A stretch of DNA of 64,000 nt from Arthrobacter sp. Bz4 (GCF_003075455.1 NZ_QDAE01000002.1:186001-250000); one strand, 5' to 3'; shown: positions 45,628 to 55,277, counted from the stretch's first letter. Program-made: numbers and translations. Notes: generated from the letters alone by a model not told the origin.

Positions 45628-47406
45628 ATGTCGGACTCAAACACAGCCTCCCTCCCCGTGCAGGACGCTGGGGTACTGCCCAGCCGCCGCGCAAGTCAAT
45701 CTGGCGACACTGCTGCCACCTCAGCCGACGACGGCGCGCACTCTTCCACTGAAGCCCCGGATACAACAGCGCGCTCGAGCGCCATCATGGCGGCGGGAAC
45801 CCTTGTGTCCCGAGTGCTCGGACTGGTCCGGGTGGCCCTCCTTGCGACGGCGCTCGGCGCCTCCGGCGGGGTGGTGGATGCATTCTCCATAGCCAATAGC
45901 CTGCCGAATTTCATCTATCTCATGGTTGCCGGCGGGGTGTTCAACGCCGTCCTGGTGCCGCAGATTATTAAAGCTACGCAAAACCCTGATCGGGGAGCCG
46001 ACTTCATCAGTCGCCTCATTACCCTCGCTGTCATAGTCCTCCTGGTCCTGACTGCTTTGGTCACTCTCGCCGCACCCCTGATCATGACCCTGGTCACCGA
46101 CTTTTCGGGTGAGCGTCTGGCGCTAGCCACCATTTTTGCGTATTGGTGCCTCCCACAGATTTTTTTCTATGGCCTCTACGCGATTATCGGTCAGGTCCTC
46201 AACGCCAATGGCTCCTTTGGCCCCTATATGTGGGCGCCGGTCGCAAACAATATCGTGTCAATTGCTGCGCTGGTGTCTTTCATTGTTTTGATGGGCTCGC
46301 AACTCGACAGCTCGCACACACCGGACTCGTGGACCTCGTCCCAGACACTGCTGCTCGCGGGAGGTACCACTCTCGGGATCATCATTCAGGCATTGGTTCT
46401 CTTCTGGCCGCTGAAGAGGCTCGGGCTGGGCCTCAAGCCAACATTCGGGTGGCGGGGGGTGGGATTGGGTCGCACCGGCAAACTGGCTTCCATCACCATC
46501 ATCACCATGCTGGTAGGCAACGGCTTGTACCTGGTCAACATCCGTGTTGCCTCAATTGCCGCCGAAGCACGGCCGGACTATCTCGCCAGGGTGCCGCCGC
46601 AGCAGATTGCGGGACCCTTCAACCTTGACATCGGAACAATGGTGTACGTCCTGCCCCATTCCGTGATCGCCCTCTCTATCGCCACGGTGATGTTCAATCA
46701 GCTGGCGGCGGCCCATAGTCGCAACGATTTGGCCCTAATCAAGGAGACACTGTCACGTGGCCTTCGCATTATGGGGGTAGCAACAGTTTTCGGTGCGGCA
46801 GTTCTCCTGGCGCTGGCAGTACCACTGGGGATGCTGTTCTCGGGTGGGATCCGACCGGACGGAGCACTCAACGCCGTGCTCATTTCCCTGCTGGCCATCG
46901 GGGCACCTTTCCTCAGTGCCAACTTCTTCCTGAACCGGGTCTTCTACGCGGCCGAGGACGCCGTGACTCCGCTACGCATCCAGCTCATCCTGTCTGTAAT
47001 CGGGGTGGCGTTGGCACTGATATCCGGGACTTTTGCGCCGGAATACATTGTCCCACTGCTGGCTGTCAGCTACTCGCTGGGCAACATCATCGCCGTCGTC
47101 GTCAGCCACACGTTCCTGGTGCGCAAGATCGGCTCTTACGGTGCGGGCCGCGTCTACGATGTCCATGTTCGGCTTGTCCTCGCCGGGATGGCGTCCGCTG
47201 CAGTTGGTACCGGGGCGCTCTGGCTTTTCGGTGGCTACAGCATCGAAGGCTTTGTCTGGCAATCGGTCCTGGCCGCCTTCAGCGTGCTCGCCGTTTGTGG
47301 CACGCTGATGGCGCTTGTCTACCTGCTCATGCTCAAGGTTCTGCGCATTAGGGAGCTGGATGACTTCCTGGCTCCCCTCTTGTCCCGATTCACTCGCACC
47401 AAGTGA
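45628..47406 (+). CDS. murJ: Lipid II flippase MurJ
   Basis: 592 aa. A 50-residue hydrophilic, Ser/Thr-rich N-terminus precedes 14 membrane segments. SSAIMAAGTLVSRVLGLVRV, NSLPNFIYLMVAGGVFNAVL and VPQIIK are the MurJ/MviN signature. It flips lipid-linked peptidoglycan precursor. It ends after helix 14 with LDDFLAPLLSRFTRTK and has no fused kinase domain. The pseudokinase-like partner is a separate downstream gene. Confidence 0.96.
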   Translation: MSDSNTASLPVQDAGVLPSRRASQSGDTAATSADDGAHSSTEAPDTTARSSAIMAAGTLVSRVLGLVRVALLATALGASGGVVDAFSIANSLPNFIYLMVAGGVFNAVLVPQIIKATQNPDRGADFISRLITLAVIVLLVLTALVTLAAPLIMTLVTDFSGERLALATIFAYWCLPQIFFYGLYAIIGQVLNANGSFGPYMWAPVANNIVSIAALVSFIVLMGSQLDSSHTPDSWTSSQTLLLAGGTTLGIIIQALVLFWPLKRLGLGLKPTFGWRGVGLGRTGKLASITIITMLVGNGLYLVNIRVASIAAEARPDYLARVPPQQIAGPFNLDIGTMVYVLPHSVIALSIATVMFNQLAAAHSRNDLALIKETLSRGLRIMGVATVFGAAVLLALAVPLGMLFSGGIRPDGALNAVLISLLAIGAPFLSANFFLNRVFYAAEDAVTPLRIQLILSVIGVALALISGTFAPEYIVPLLAVSYSLGNIIAVVVSHTFLVRKIGSYGAGRVYDVHVRLVLAGMASAAVGTGALWLFGGYSIEGFVWQSVLAAFSVLAVCGTLMALVYLLMLKVLRIRELDDFLAPLLSRFTRTK

Positions 47407-47551
47407 ACTCGGCACCGGCATGCGAGCCGAAAACCCGCGGATCCACGGTACTGACCGGTAGCATTGGTGGGAATCATCTGCAATTGACTTCACGCGCTGA
47501 ACAGGATGCTGTTCGTCGCCCGAGAATCCATTCATTCCACGGGAGGAACAC

Positions 47552-49027
47552 GTGCCACAACCAGTAGACGTCGGATCAGTATTGGGAGGCCGCTACAAGG
47601 TCACCGCCTACGTACTGGCTTCTGCTGACCGGGACCTCGTGCTCGACGGTATGGACCAGGTATTGAATCGGCCAGTCAGCATCCTGGTCGCTTCAGCTTC
47701 CAACGCCAGCCAAATAGCCGCTACCGCCCGTGAAGTGGCCACTGGTGAACGGGCGGGGAACATCCAGGTCCTTGATCTGGGCGTCACCGACGAGAGCACC
47801 TATCTGGTCACCAACCGTGCCTCCCCAGCCGACTTGTTGGATCTCGTTGTCCCTCAGGATGCACCGTTTGTCGAACCATTTTTCACCGATACCCTTGGAT
47901 CGGAAATCTTCGGCGGGCCCCGCTCCACCGAACCCGAGACTTACGATGACGACGACGATTACGACTACTACGACGACGACCAGCCCGAAAAGAAGTCCCG
48001 CCTGCCGAAGGCCCGGCTGCCGAAGTTCGGCAAGGGTGCCGCGGCTGCTGGCGCTGCGGGTGTCACTGCGGGAGCCTCCGGCGCTGACGCTGCCACCCCC
48101 GCCTCAGCCAACCCGGCGTCCGCTTCGTCAGCGGTTCCTCCGCCGCCGGCATCTGCGCCCCGTGGCAGCGACCAGCCCAAGGTGTCCCTCTGGTCAGAGA
48201 GCGACTACGACGCCGATACAAAACGGACAGACGATTCCGGCCGGGCCGCGTCACACTTTCCTGCTGCAGCCGCCTCCGGTGGCGGAGCACCTGAAGATTA
48301 CGACGAATACGACACAGCTGAGGACGATGACGAGGGAAACAACCCGAAGTACACCCGGGTCCTCGTCGGAGTGGTGCTCGCGATCATCCTGGTGACCGTC
48401 GTTGCCCTGGCCGTCAACCAGCTCAGCAACTACTTTTCGCCTGATCCCCTAGCGGGCGCCGAGACCACCACCGCCCAGGTGGAAGAGGAACCGACCGACG
48501 ACGTCGCAACCACCCCTGCCGAAGGCCCTGAGGAAACTCCAGAACCAACGGTGGAAGCAGTTGAGCCAGTCCCCGCGAATGTGACACGCCTCGTCCCCGA
48601 TAATGCAGAGTTGAACGCCGAAACTGACGCGGACCTTCCCCTGATTATCGATGGTAATCCTGGCAGTTTCTGGGGCTCCCTCGTCTTCGCGAACGAGACT
48701 TTTGGCGGCTTGGCCCAGAACATGGCTCTTGTCGTCGAACTCGAAGAGGAGTCGACAATCAGCCAGATCCAGATCGAGCAACTCAACGGCTCCGGTGGCA
48801 GTTTCACTGTCCTCCTCAATGATGAGCCGACCCTCGACGGCGCAGATCAGATTGCGCAAAGCTCCTTCACCGGGCCGACAATCAACATCCCTGTCCCACC
48901 AGGCGCGGAGGGCGAGCCCGCCACCGCTCAGTACGTCATTGTCAACCTCACCCAGCTTCCGCGTTTGACCAACGTTCAGGCCATCTTCCCCTGGGGCGTC
49001 CGGATAGCGGAGATCAGCGTCTCCTAA
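47552..49027 (+). CDS. Pseudokinase N-lobe / TM / discoidin-like protein
   Basis: 491 aa from a GTG with GGGAGGAAC upstream. Residues 8-110 resemble a kinase N-lobe (GSVLGGRYKVTAYVLASADR) but there is no C-lobe or catalytic loop. An acidic low-complexity stretch (DDDDDYDYYDDDQ, about 131) and an Ala/Pro-rich linker follow. One membrane helix, VLVGVVLAIILVTVVALAV, lies near 271. The outer domain (about 340-491) has an F5/8 type C look (LPLIIDGNPGSFWGSLVF and VIVNLTQLPR). This matches the pseudokinase and extracellular part fused to MviN in mycobacteria (Rv3910), here a separate gene, and probably regulates MurJ. Confidence 0.82.
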   Translation: MPQPVDVGSVLGGRYKVTAYVLASADRDLVLDGMDQVLNRPVSILVASASNASQIAATAREVATGERAGNIQVLDLGVTDESTYLVTNRASPADLLDLVVPQDAPFVEPFFTDTLGSEIFGGPRSTEPETYDDDDDYDYYDDDQPEKKSRLPKARLPKFGKGAAAAGAAGVTAGASGADAATPASANPASASSAVPPPPASAPRGSDQPKVSLWSESDYDADTKRTDDSGRAASHFPAAAASGGGAPEDYDEYDTAEDDDEGNNPKYTRVLVGVVLAIILVTVVALAVNQLSNYFSPDPLAGAETTTAQVEEEPTDDVATTPAEGPEETPEPTVEAVEPVPANVTRLVPDNAELNAETDADLPLIIDGNPGSFWGSLVFANETFGGLAQNMALVVELEEESTISQIQIEQLNGSGGSFTVLLNDEPTLDGADQIAQSSFTGPTINIPVPPGAEGEPATAQYVIVNLTQLPRLTNVQAIFPWGVRIAEISVS

Positions 49028-49062
49028 ACTTCACCTTTTGTTGAGCGGTGCGCTTCGCGGAC

Positions 49063-49088
49063 GGAATAAGCTTGACCCTGACGCGGTT
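49063..49088 (+). promoter_or_regulatory. SigR/SigH-type promoter of trxB-trxA
   Basis: GGAAT (49063) and GTT (49086) are 18 bases apart, the thiol-oxidative-stress sigma consensus. It lies about 72 bases before the trxB start. trxBA is a classic target of SigR in Streptomyces and SigH in Mycobacterium. Confidence 0.7.
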
Positions 49089-49159
49089 CTTATAAATGAC
49101 CGCTCAGCCGGGCCCCAGGCTCCTGTAGTGGTGTCAACAAAGGAAGGTCTACCAAACCC

Positions 49160-50224
49160 GTGACTATAGAAACCGGCACAACCGGAACCAGCAGCACCGA
49201 TCCACAGAAGATCCACGATGTGATCATTGTGGGCTCAGGACCGGCCGGATACACAGCCGCCGTGTACACCGCCCGGGCGAATCTGGCGCCTCTGATGATT
49301 GCCAGTTCCGTCAAAGCCGGCGGTGAACTGATGAACACCACGGATGTGGAAAACTATCCCGGCTTCCCTGAAGGTGTCATGGGACCGGATCTGATGGAGC
49401 AGTTCGAAAAGCAGGCCGTACGGTTCGGCACAGAGATACTGTTCGAAGATGTGACGTCGCTTGAGCTCTCCGGCGCGGTCAAGACGGTCACCATCGGCAC
49501 AGGTGAGACTTTCAGCGCGCGATCCATCATTGTGTCTACCGGTTCCGAGTATCGTGAACTCGGGCTTGAGGATGAGAAGCGTCTTTCAGGGCACGGCGTC
49601 AGCTGGTGTGCAACCTGTGACGGGTTCTTCTTCAGGGACCAGGACATTGCAGTGATTGGCGGGGGTGACTCCGCAATGGAGGAGGCCCTTTTCCTGACGA
49701 AATTTGCTCGCTCCGTCACAGTGGTCCACAGGCGGGACTCGCTTCGTGCATCCAAGATCATGCAGGATCGGGCATTGAGCCACGAGAAGATCCGCTTCAT
49801 CTGGAACTCCGAGGTTGTGGGGATCGACGGCGACTCCAAGGTAACGGGTTTGCGCCTGGCTAGCACTGTAGACGACTCAACCCAGCATCTCCCGGTCACC
49901 GGGGTTTTCGTTGCTATCGGCAACGACCCTAGGGTGGACCTGGTACGGGGAGTGCTCGAGCTCACGACAGAAGGCACCATCGCTGTCCAGGGCCGCACAT
50001 CCAAGACCTCCATACCCGGGGTATTTGCCGCGGGCGACGTGATCGACCCTACCTACCGCCAAGCCATCACTGCCTCCGGTTCAGGATGTGTTGCGGCAAT
50101 TGACGTAGAGCATTACCTCGCTGACCTCGGGGACTCGGTTGAGACGGCGGCGGAAGTACCAACACCGCCAGCCGAACAGGTCTCTGAAGATGCCCACGTA
50201 TCCAGCACCACCCAAGGAGAGTAG
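49160..50224 (+). CDS. trxB: Thioredoxin reductase
   Basis: 354 aa from a GTG. FAD site [20 protein letters not shown] (about 22). Redox pair CATC at 150-153 in [22 protein letters not shown] site [18 protein letters not shown] domain return [19 protein letters not shown]. The C-terminal tail (330-354) is an acidic Pro/Ser/Thr extension. It reduces TrxA with NADPH and is followed after two bases by trxA. The sigM gene that lies here in mycobacteria is absent. Confidence 0.98.
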   Translation: MTIETGTTGTSSTDPQKIHDVIIVGSGPAGYTAAVYTARANLAPLMIASSVKAGGELMNTTDVENYPGFPEGVMGPDLMEQFEKQAVRFGTEILFEDVTSLELSGAVKTVTIGTGETFSARSIIVSTGSEYRELGLEDEKRLSGHGVSWCATCDGFFFRDQDIAVIGGGDSAMEEALFLTKFARSVTVVHRRDSLRASKIMQDRALSHEKIRFIWNSEVVGIDGDSKVTGLRLASTVDDSTQHLPVTGVFVAIGNDPRVDLVRGVLELTTEGTIAVQGRTSKTSIPGVFAAGDVIDPTYRQAITASGSGCVAAIDVEHYLADLGDSVETAAEVPTPPAEQVSEDAHVSSTTQGE

Positions 50225-50226
50225 CT

Positions 50227-50550
50227 ATGACTGCAAGAGAAGTCACCGACGCGTCCTTCGACGCCGATGTATTGAAATCAACAAAGCCAGTGCTCGTCGA
50301 CTTCTGGGCCGAATGGTGTGGACCGTGCCGTAAGTTGTCGCCTATTCTCGACGAAATTGCCGGAGAACATTCGGAAAAGGTTGATGTCGTCAAACTCAAC
50401 GTCGATGATAATCCGGCTACCGCTGCGAAGTATGGAATCACTTCGATCCCGGCCGTCTATGTGTTCAAGGACGGCGTAGTTGCAGCACAATCCATCGGTG
50501 CTAAGCCAAAGCAGGTTTTGGAGCAGGAATTCGCTGACTTCCTGAAGTAG
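50227..50550 (+). CDS. trxA: Thioredoxin
   Basis: 107 aa. The active site is WCGPC at residues 30-34 within VLVDFWAEWCGPCRKLSPIL. The cis-Pro segment is GITSIPAVYVFKDG. AAGGAGAGTAGCT precedes the ATG and overlaps the trxB stop, so the two are translated together. A strong terminator follows. Confidence 0.98.
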   Translation: MTAREVTDASFDADVLKSTKPVLVDFWAEWCGPCRKLSPILDEIAGEHSEKVDVVKLNVDDNPATAAKYGITSIPAVYVFKDGVVAAQSIGAKPKQVLEQEFADFLK

Positions 50551-50580
50551 GAAGCGTTTCGAACCTGCACCTCTTTCCAG

Positions 50581-50615
50581 GGGCCATCACTTCTGTACGA
50601 AGTGGTGGCCCTTTT
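50581..50615 (+). terminator. Terminator of trxB-trxA
   Basis: GGGCCATCACTTC (50581) pairs with GAAGTGGTGGCCC, with one G-U pair, around TGTAC, and is followed by TTTT. Confidence 0.9.
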
Positions 50616-50628
50616 CACGCCTGCTGAC

Positions 50629-50644
50629 TGTTTCACGTGAAACT
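50629..50644. other. parS site 1
   Basis: TGTTTCACGTGAAACT matches the parS consensus TGTTTCACGTGAAACA at 15 of 16 positions. Confidence 0.9.
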
Positions 50645-51100
50645 GAATTGGACCCCGGAGCCATAGCCTCATCTTGGCAGGACTTTCAGCCGAGGCACGT
50701 CACGTGGTCGGACTGACATGGCCGACCCTGAAGGACGCTGCGTGATGATCAATATGGTGCAGCCCGTAGGAAATGTACTTGCAGCAGCGAAGTAGACCGG
50801 CATCCTTCCACCCCATGACTTCTCGTAGCCAAAAGATGCTATCAACGGATCCGTGCCGCGCCGCGACGCGAAATCTCACTCCGCGTCCCGTGGAGACAAA
50901 CGGGTCCGCATCGACCGGTCTCTTAGACCCGCGCGTGGCACTGGAACTAAACACCTCAGGCCCCGCCTTCCGCACAACATCTCCGGCCTCGCGGGGTGAC
51001 ATCTCCAACCAGACTCCGTGACCTTTCAGCTGACTGCTAGCTTCACTCAGGTCACCACAGATACTAGTCACGGCTCGGGATTCTTTGGTGGCGTCCACAA

Positions 51101-51116
51101 TGTTCCACGTGAAACG
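51101..51116. other. parS site 2
   Basis: TGTTCCACGTGAAACG, 14 of 16 against the parS consensus. Confidence 0.85.
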
Positions 51117-51543
51117 TTCGGTTCTGTGGAAGGCCTCGTGTCATGCCGCATAAGTGGATGCCTGCTGCCAGGATCCAGTCCGGTCCCGTGCATCGGAAAG
51201 GCGGGCCCACACGGGACGCCGGAAAGCGTCGTTGCTAGTGCAGCAACGACCGGATACCCGTAGATCGACCCTTATAGCTAGCGCGGCGCCCTCAAGTGGA
51301 CTGAATGTTGCTGAATAACCGTCTTTTGGTGGAATACGGATGGATACTGACGCGGGGACGCTCAAGTCGAGTTCGCCGCTCTCCTAAGACTGCAAAGATC
51401 ACGAAGGAACCGATGCGATCCGAGTATGTCTTCCCACGCGGGGTGGGAAGATCCGACCATGGAAACCTCGCTACCAGTCGTCCCTGAGTTGGTTCGTATT
51501 CGAAGTTGTGACCCAGCCTGCGCATCCCAGGCCGGAAGACAAT

Positions 51544-51559
51544 TGTTCCACGTGAAACA
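51544..51559. other. parS site 3
   Basis: TGTTCCACGTGAAACA, 15 of 16; the variable fifth base is C. Confidence 0.9.
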
Positions 51560-51846
51560 TCTTCTCTGCCAGCTACAGGCTAAATAGGAGTCAAAGGGGC
51601 GCCAGCTGCCAGAAACCGCCAGAAACCCTAGCCATGATGGAACTCCCGCTAGCGTGGCGACCCCAGGTGTCGCTGATAAGCAACTTTCGGCCTGCGCGGA
51701 ACCCAGTGCACCGGGTAGGTACAACAATCCCGTCAGGTGTGGGGAGAACCGCAGGGCAATATTAGGGACCCTTACGGCAGTTGTGTTTCCCCCCTGGGGA
51801 AGGACCCTCTGGGGCTTCTCGTCTAGACCTCACTTCTCGCTAGCTG

Positions 51847-51862
51847 CCGTCCACGTGAAACG
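51847..51862. other. parS-like site 4 (degenerate left half)
   Basis: CCGTCCACGTGAAACG keeps CACGTGAAAC but the left arm is poor. It lies 30 bases from site 5. Confidence 0.5.
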
Positions 51863-51876
51863 TCGGAGGGGACGGT

Positions 51877-51892
51877 CGTTTCACGTGAAACG
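51877..51892. other. parS site 5
   Basis: CGTTTCACGTGAAACG, a perfect palindrome and 14 of 16 to consensus. Confidence 0.9.
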
Positions 51893-52178
51893 ACACCGTG
51901 CGGCGCCTTGGTACTCCAGAGCGCTCGGAGCGAAGTGACCGGGAGTCAATTCAGAAACGCTAGACGCTGCATCAGGGCGGAAGAACTGTCGGCGAATGCG
52001 AACGCGGCCAGAGATGAGGCGTGAAGTTGTCGTATGATGACCATTGCCCACTATTCGGCTGGTTGTGGATCGAATTGGACTAGGGCAGCTTCGAACACAA
52101 CAAGAACACCCTCATGTTCTGTGTCTCAGTCCGGGAGAAGCTGCCGAATGTGCAGCCTATCGGTGACTAAAGGACGGC

Positions 52179-52194
52179 TGTTTCACGTGAAACC
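52179..52194. other. parS site 6
   Basis: TGTTTCACGTGAAACC, 15 of 16 to consensus. Confidence 0.9.
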
Positions 52195-52308
52195 GAAGAT
52201 TCCTGCCCCGGACCAGCAACGTTGTACAACAGCGCTCACAATAGGGGCAAAGTGCTACCGATTCAGCAAGGTTATGGACAGCACACGGCAACCATGGCTA
52301 ATCTGACC

Positions 52309-52324
52309 TGTTTCACGTGAAACC
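52309..52324. other. parS site 7
   Basis: TGTTTCACGTGAAACC, 15 of 16 to consensus, identical to site 6. Confidence 0.9.
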
Positions 52325-52557
52325 TGCCGCCCTGCGGATCTATGTATCCAGCCCGTCCATGAGGTCCACTGCACAAAAGGGGGCCTGTCACGCCTGATAT
52401 CTGAAAGTCCTGGCTACATTTTGGGGGCAAATTGGCACTGAGACACACAGAGTCTTGCCCCGCCCAGATGGAGATCTCTTGATTTTTCTAACCCAATTCC
52501 CAAGGCACTACCCGAAACATCCAACTCTGTTGGGCAACCTTTACCGCCTTGCTGACA

Positions 52558-52573
52558 TGTTTCACGTGAAACA
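52558..52573. other. parS site 8 (perfect)
   Basis: TGTTTCACGTGAAACA, the exact consensus, 27 bases past the parB stop. Confidence 0.95.
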
Positions 52574-52600
52574 GCGCATATCTAGCCCGGATATCTCGGC

Positions 52601-53965
52601 CTAGGAGGCCCCCGAGGTACCGAGAACTCCCATAATGCGGTTGAGGTCGTCGACGCTGGCGAATTCGATGCTGACCTTCCCCTTACGGGCGCCCAGGGTG
52701 ATCTTGACGCTGGTGTCAAGACGGTCTGAGAGGGAGGATGCTAGATAATCCAATCGTTCATGCCGGGCTCCGGCGCGTGGCGTGTTCGGCTTCACCGGGC
52801 GGCGCAGCCCATCGTTCATTGAGACGAGCTCTTCCGTGGTGCGCACGGACAATCCCTCAGCGACGATCTTCTGAGCCAGCTTCTCCATTTCAATCTGATC
52901 GCCTAATCCAAGCAAGGCCCGAGCATGTCCGGCCGAGATAACGCCAGCAGCAAGGCGCCTCTGGACTAGCGGTGGCAACTTCAGCAGACGGAGGGTGTTC
53001 GATATTTGCGGGCGCGAGCGACCAATGCGTTCTGCGAGTTCGTCATGAGAACAACCAAAATCGTCCAGCAATTGCTGATATGCTGCAGCTTCTTCAAGTG
53101 GATTGAGTTGACTACGGTGCAAGTTCTCCAGGAGGGCATCCCTGAGGAGATCGTCGTCGGTCGTCGATCGGATGATTGCCGGCACCACTGCAAAGCCAGC
53201 TTCTCTGGTTGCGCGCCAGCGCCGTTCACCCATGACGAGCTCGTAGGGCTGTTCCCCACCCTCCGTCGAAGGGCGGACAACAATGGGCTGGAGCACTCCG
53301 ATTTCGCGAATTGAGTTAACAAGTTCGGCCATCTCGTCGTCGTCAAAGACACTTCGAGGCTGTTTCCGATTCGCGTGGATGAGGTTCACGGGGATCTCGG
53401 CAAATGTCGCGCCAGGCACCGCGACCAAATTCGGGTCTGCTGGCTGCGGTGCTGTTTCACGTGAAACGTTCTCCGGAGTGCGGTCTGAATCCGCCTCTAC
53501 AGAAGGGCTAGCGTCCTCCACCTCCACCACCTGATCTTCCAGCGGGCCGGAGGGTTCACCGACAGTGGGAATGTTTTCGGTCGTGAGATTAGACGAGGTG
53601 GGAGTAGACTCGACGACCGCGGGGGGCACCTCAACCGCTGTATCTTCTCCGGATTCCTCGGCTGCGCTTTCGCTGGCAACCCTTTTGGGAACCCGCGTGG
53701 CTTTCTTCACAGGCGTTCGTTTGGAGCCCCGGGTAGAGGCCGTAAGCGCATCCTTGTTGATTCCAGAAGCGGGTCGCTGTGAACGCGCAGACCCCGAGAC
53801 GGAATCCTCCGCCTCCTCCCTGGGCGGTGCTGATGGGAAAAACAGATCAGCCGGCCGCCCGCTGCGCGGCGTCACAGAGTCTATCCCCGAGGTTTCTTCG
53901 TTCGACGGGGCGCTTGGAATGAGAGCTCCCAGTCCACGTCCCAATCCGCGTCGCTTTTCGACCAT
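52601..53965 (-). CDS. parB: Chromosome partitioning protein ParB
   Basis: 454 aa, longer than the usual 300-380. [20 protein letters not shown] is the N-terminal ParA-contact motif. Residues about 20-195 are a low-complexity Ser/Pro/Glu spacer. The CTPase/ParB domain begins [20 protein letters not shown], with GERRWRA and [17 protein letters not shown] motifs. The HTH reads [19 protein letters not shown]. The C-terminal dimer domain (about 395-454) ends [11 protein letters not shown]. It binds parS and slides as a CTP clamp. A parS lies within its own codons. Confidence 0.97.
   Translation of the reverse strand: MVEKRRGLGRGLGALIPSAPSNEETSGIDSVTPRSGRPADLFFPSAPPREEAEDSVSGSARSQRPASGINKDALTASTRGSKRTPVKKATRVPKRVASESAAEESGEDTAVEVPPAVVESTPTSSNLTTENIPTVGEPSGPLEDQVVEVEDASPSVEADSDRTPENVSRETAPQPADPNLVAVPGATFAEIPVNLIHANRKQPRSVFDDDEMAELVNSIREIGVLQPIVVRPSTEGGEQPYELVMGERRWRATREAGFAVVPAIIRSTTDDDLLRDALLENLHRSQLNPLEEAAAYQQLLDDFGCSHDELAERIGRSRPQISNTLRLLKLPPLVQRRLAAGVISAGHARALLGLGDQIEMEKLAQKIVAEGLSVRTTEELVSMNDGLRRPVKPNTPRAGARHERLDYLASSLSDRLDTSVKITLGARKGKVSIEFASVDDLNRIMGVLGTSGAS
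53453..53468. other. parS site 9, inside parB
   Basis: TGTTTCACGTGAAACG, 15 of 16 to consensus, within the low-complexity part of ParB, where it encodes NVSRET. Confidence 0.9.
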
Positions 53966-54058
53966 GACCAGGTCCCTTCAAAAGTGCAGAGCAATCCGCA
54001 TCGGGTGATTATTGATACCCACACTACTGCGGGAAGTGGTGAAACGGCTTGAGGCTAG

Positions 54059-54945
54059 CTATCCGCGCAGGGCGATTTCCGAAGCTGCTTCAAGGTAGGA
54101 CAGAGCACCGCTCGAGGACGGGTCGTAAGTAATCACCGTCTGTTGGTAACTCGGCGCCTCAGAGATCCTGACCGAACGCGGTACGACGGCCTTCAAAACC
54201 TGTTTGGGAAAGTGCTCTCGCACCTCCGCAGCCACCTGCGCTGCAAGGTTTGTCCTACCGTCATACATTGTCAGCAGGATTGTAGATACCACTAACTCAG
54301 CATTGAGGTGCTTTTGGATCATCTCAATATTCTTCAGCAGTTGACTGAGACCCTCCAATGCATAATATTCGCACTGGATTGGTATCAGAACCTCCTTCGC
54401 GGCCACAAAGGCGTTTACCGTGAGGAGGCCCAGGCTTGGGGGACAGTCAATAAAGACATAGTCCAACCGTTCGTCACCACGGTCTTCGCGCTCCTGAGAG
54501 TAGAGGTCAATGGCCCGGCGCAGGCGCTGCTCCCTGGCCACCAGCGATACCAGTTCGATCTCCGCGCCGGCAAGATGGATGGTTGCAGGAGCACAAAGGA
54601 GCTTCGGAACATCAGGACACGGGACTACGACTTCCCCGAGGGGGAGGTCATCGATGAGCACGTCATAGATACTGTCGACTTCTGCATGGTGCGGAATCCC
54701 CAGGGCCGTGGATGCATTGCCCTGAGGGTCGATATCGATGACCAGCACATTCAGGCCCGCTGCCGCGAGTGCTGCGGCAATGTTGACAGTGGTCGTGGTT
54801 TTCCCCACGCCACCTTTTTGATTGCTCACCGTCAACGTGCGGGTAGCACTAGGTTTGGGAAGCTACGCCCGCTCAGTTTTTCCCTGCGACGGTTCTCGCT
54901 GGCCAACTCCCGTGCCAGGGGTGTGCTGTCGTCCATCGCGTCCAT
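54059..54945 (-). CDS. parA: Chromosome partitioning ATPase ParA, apparent 5' frameshift
   Basis: The conserved body runs from TVSNQKGGVGKTTTTVNIAA (deviant Walker A) through DIDPQGNASTALGI and VFIDCPPSLGLLTVNAF to the stop at 54059. The usual N-terminal part MDAMDDSTPLARELASENRR, REKLSGR starts at the ATG at 54945, with AAGGA upstream, but is in another frame and stops at 54832. Adding one base near 54862 joins GR to LPKPSATRTLTVSNQKGG, the pattern expected of actinobacterial ParA. So either one base is missing from the sequence or translation restarts near a TTG at 54835. ParA drives origin segregation with ParB. Confidence 0.85.
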
Positions 54946-55277
54946 AACATTCCTTGGTGATGCGCTAGGGGTAATCGTTTGGGCAGGAACCGGTGCCGCC
55001 TGGGAACTGGACACCATAAAAGTGGTTTCACGTGAAACAATTCCCATATTTGCCGGATCAGCAAACACTTCTGGTTGTATTTCGCCAAGAGTGACAGCTA
55101 ACTGCGACCCTGCTGATAGCAAGGATTGACTTCGCTTCGCAGCGTCTTTTGTTGTCACGCAGGATAACTCGCTTTCAGCATTCCGGGGTCGGTCCTACTT
55201 CTAGAGTACCGGTCACTGGCTCGAACGAACCTCGGGACAAGCGCTATTGGTGAAGATTCGAAGGGGCTGTAAGCAGA
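54946..55277. other. Spacer between parA and rsmG with parS
   Basis: No complete gene is supported here. The parA frame stays open upstream of 54945, to 55158, but has no good ribosome binding site, so an N-terminal extension of ParA is possible though less likely. It holds the last parS-like site at 55024. Confidence 0.5.
55024..55039. other. parS site 10, upstream of parA
   Basis: GGTTTCACGTGAAACA, 15 of 16 to consensus. Confidence 0.9.

Larger units (their letters stand above)
50616..52600. other. Gene-free zone with parS sites
   Basis: About 2 kb between the trxA terminator and parB has no convincing gene on either strand. The ORFs of 70-130 residues at 50700-51098, 51292-51525 and 51362-51727 (minus) lack ribosome binding sites, similarity and coding bias. 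The region looks lower in GC than its flanks and is broken by many stops. It contains eight parS-like sites. In related genomes cwlM or other genes lie here (recalled, not checked), so it may be a decayed segment kept for centromere function. Confidence 0.7.

Noticed and set aside
49071-49096. TTGACC and TATAAA before trxB as a sigma-70 promoter
   Set aside because: Spacing is only 13 bases, too short for a housekeeping promoter. The GGAAT-N18-GTT motif fits better.
50700-51098. A 132-codon minus-strand frame in the gene-free zone
   Set aside because: No ribosome binding site, no similarity recalled, and codon use unlike neighbours.
51292-51727. Two overlapping minus-strand frames (77 and 121 codons)
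   Set aside because: They overlap in different frames, cross a parS site and show no family motif. One (FEYEPTQGRLVARFPWSDL) looks protein-like but cannot be supported.
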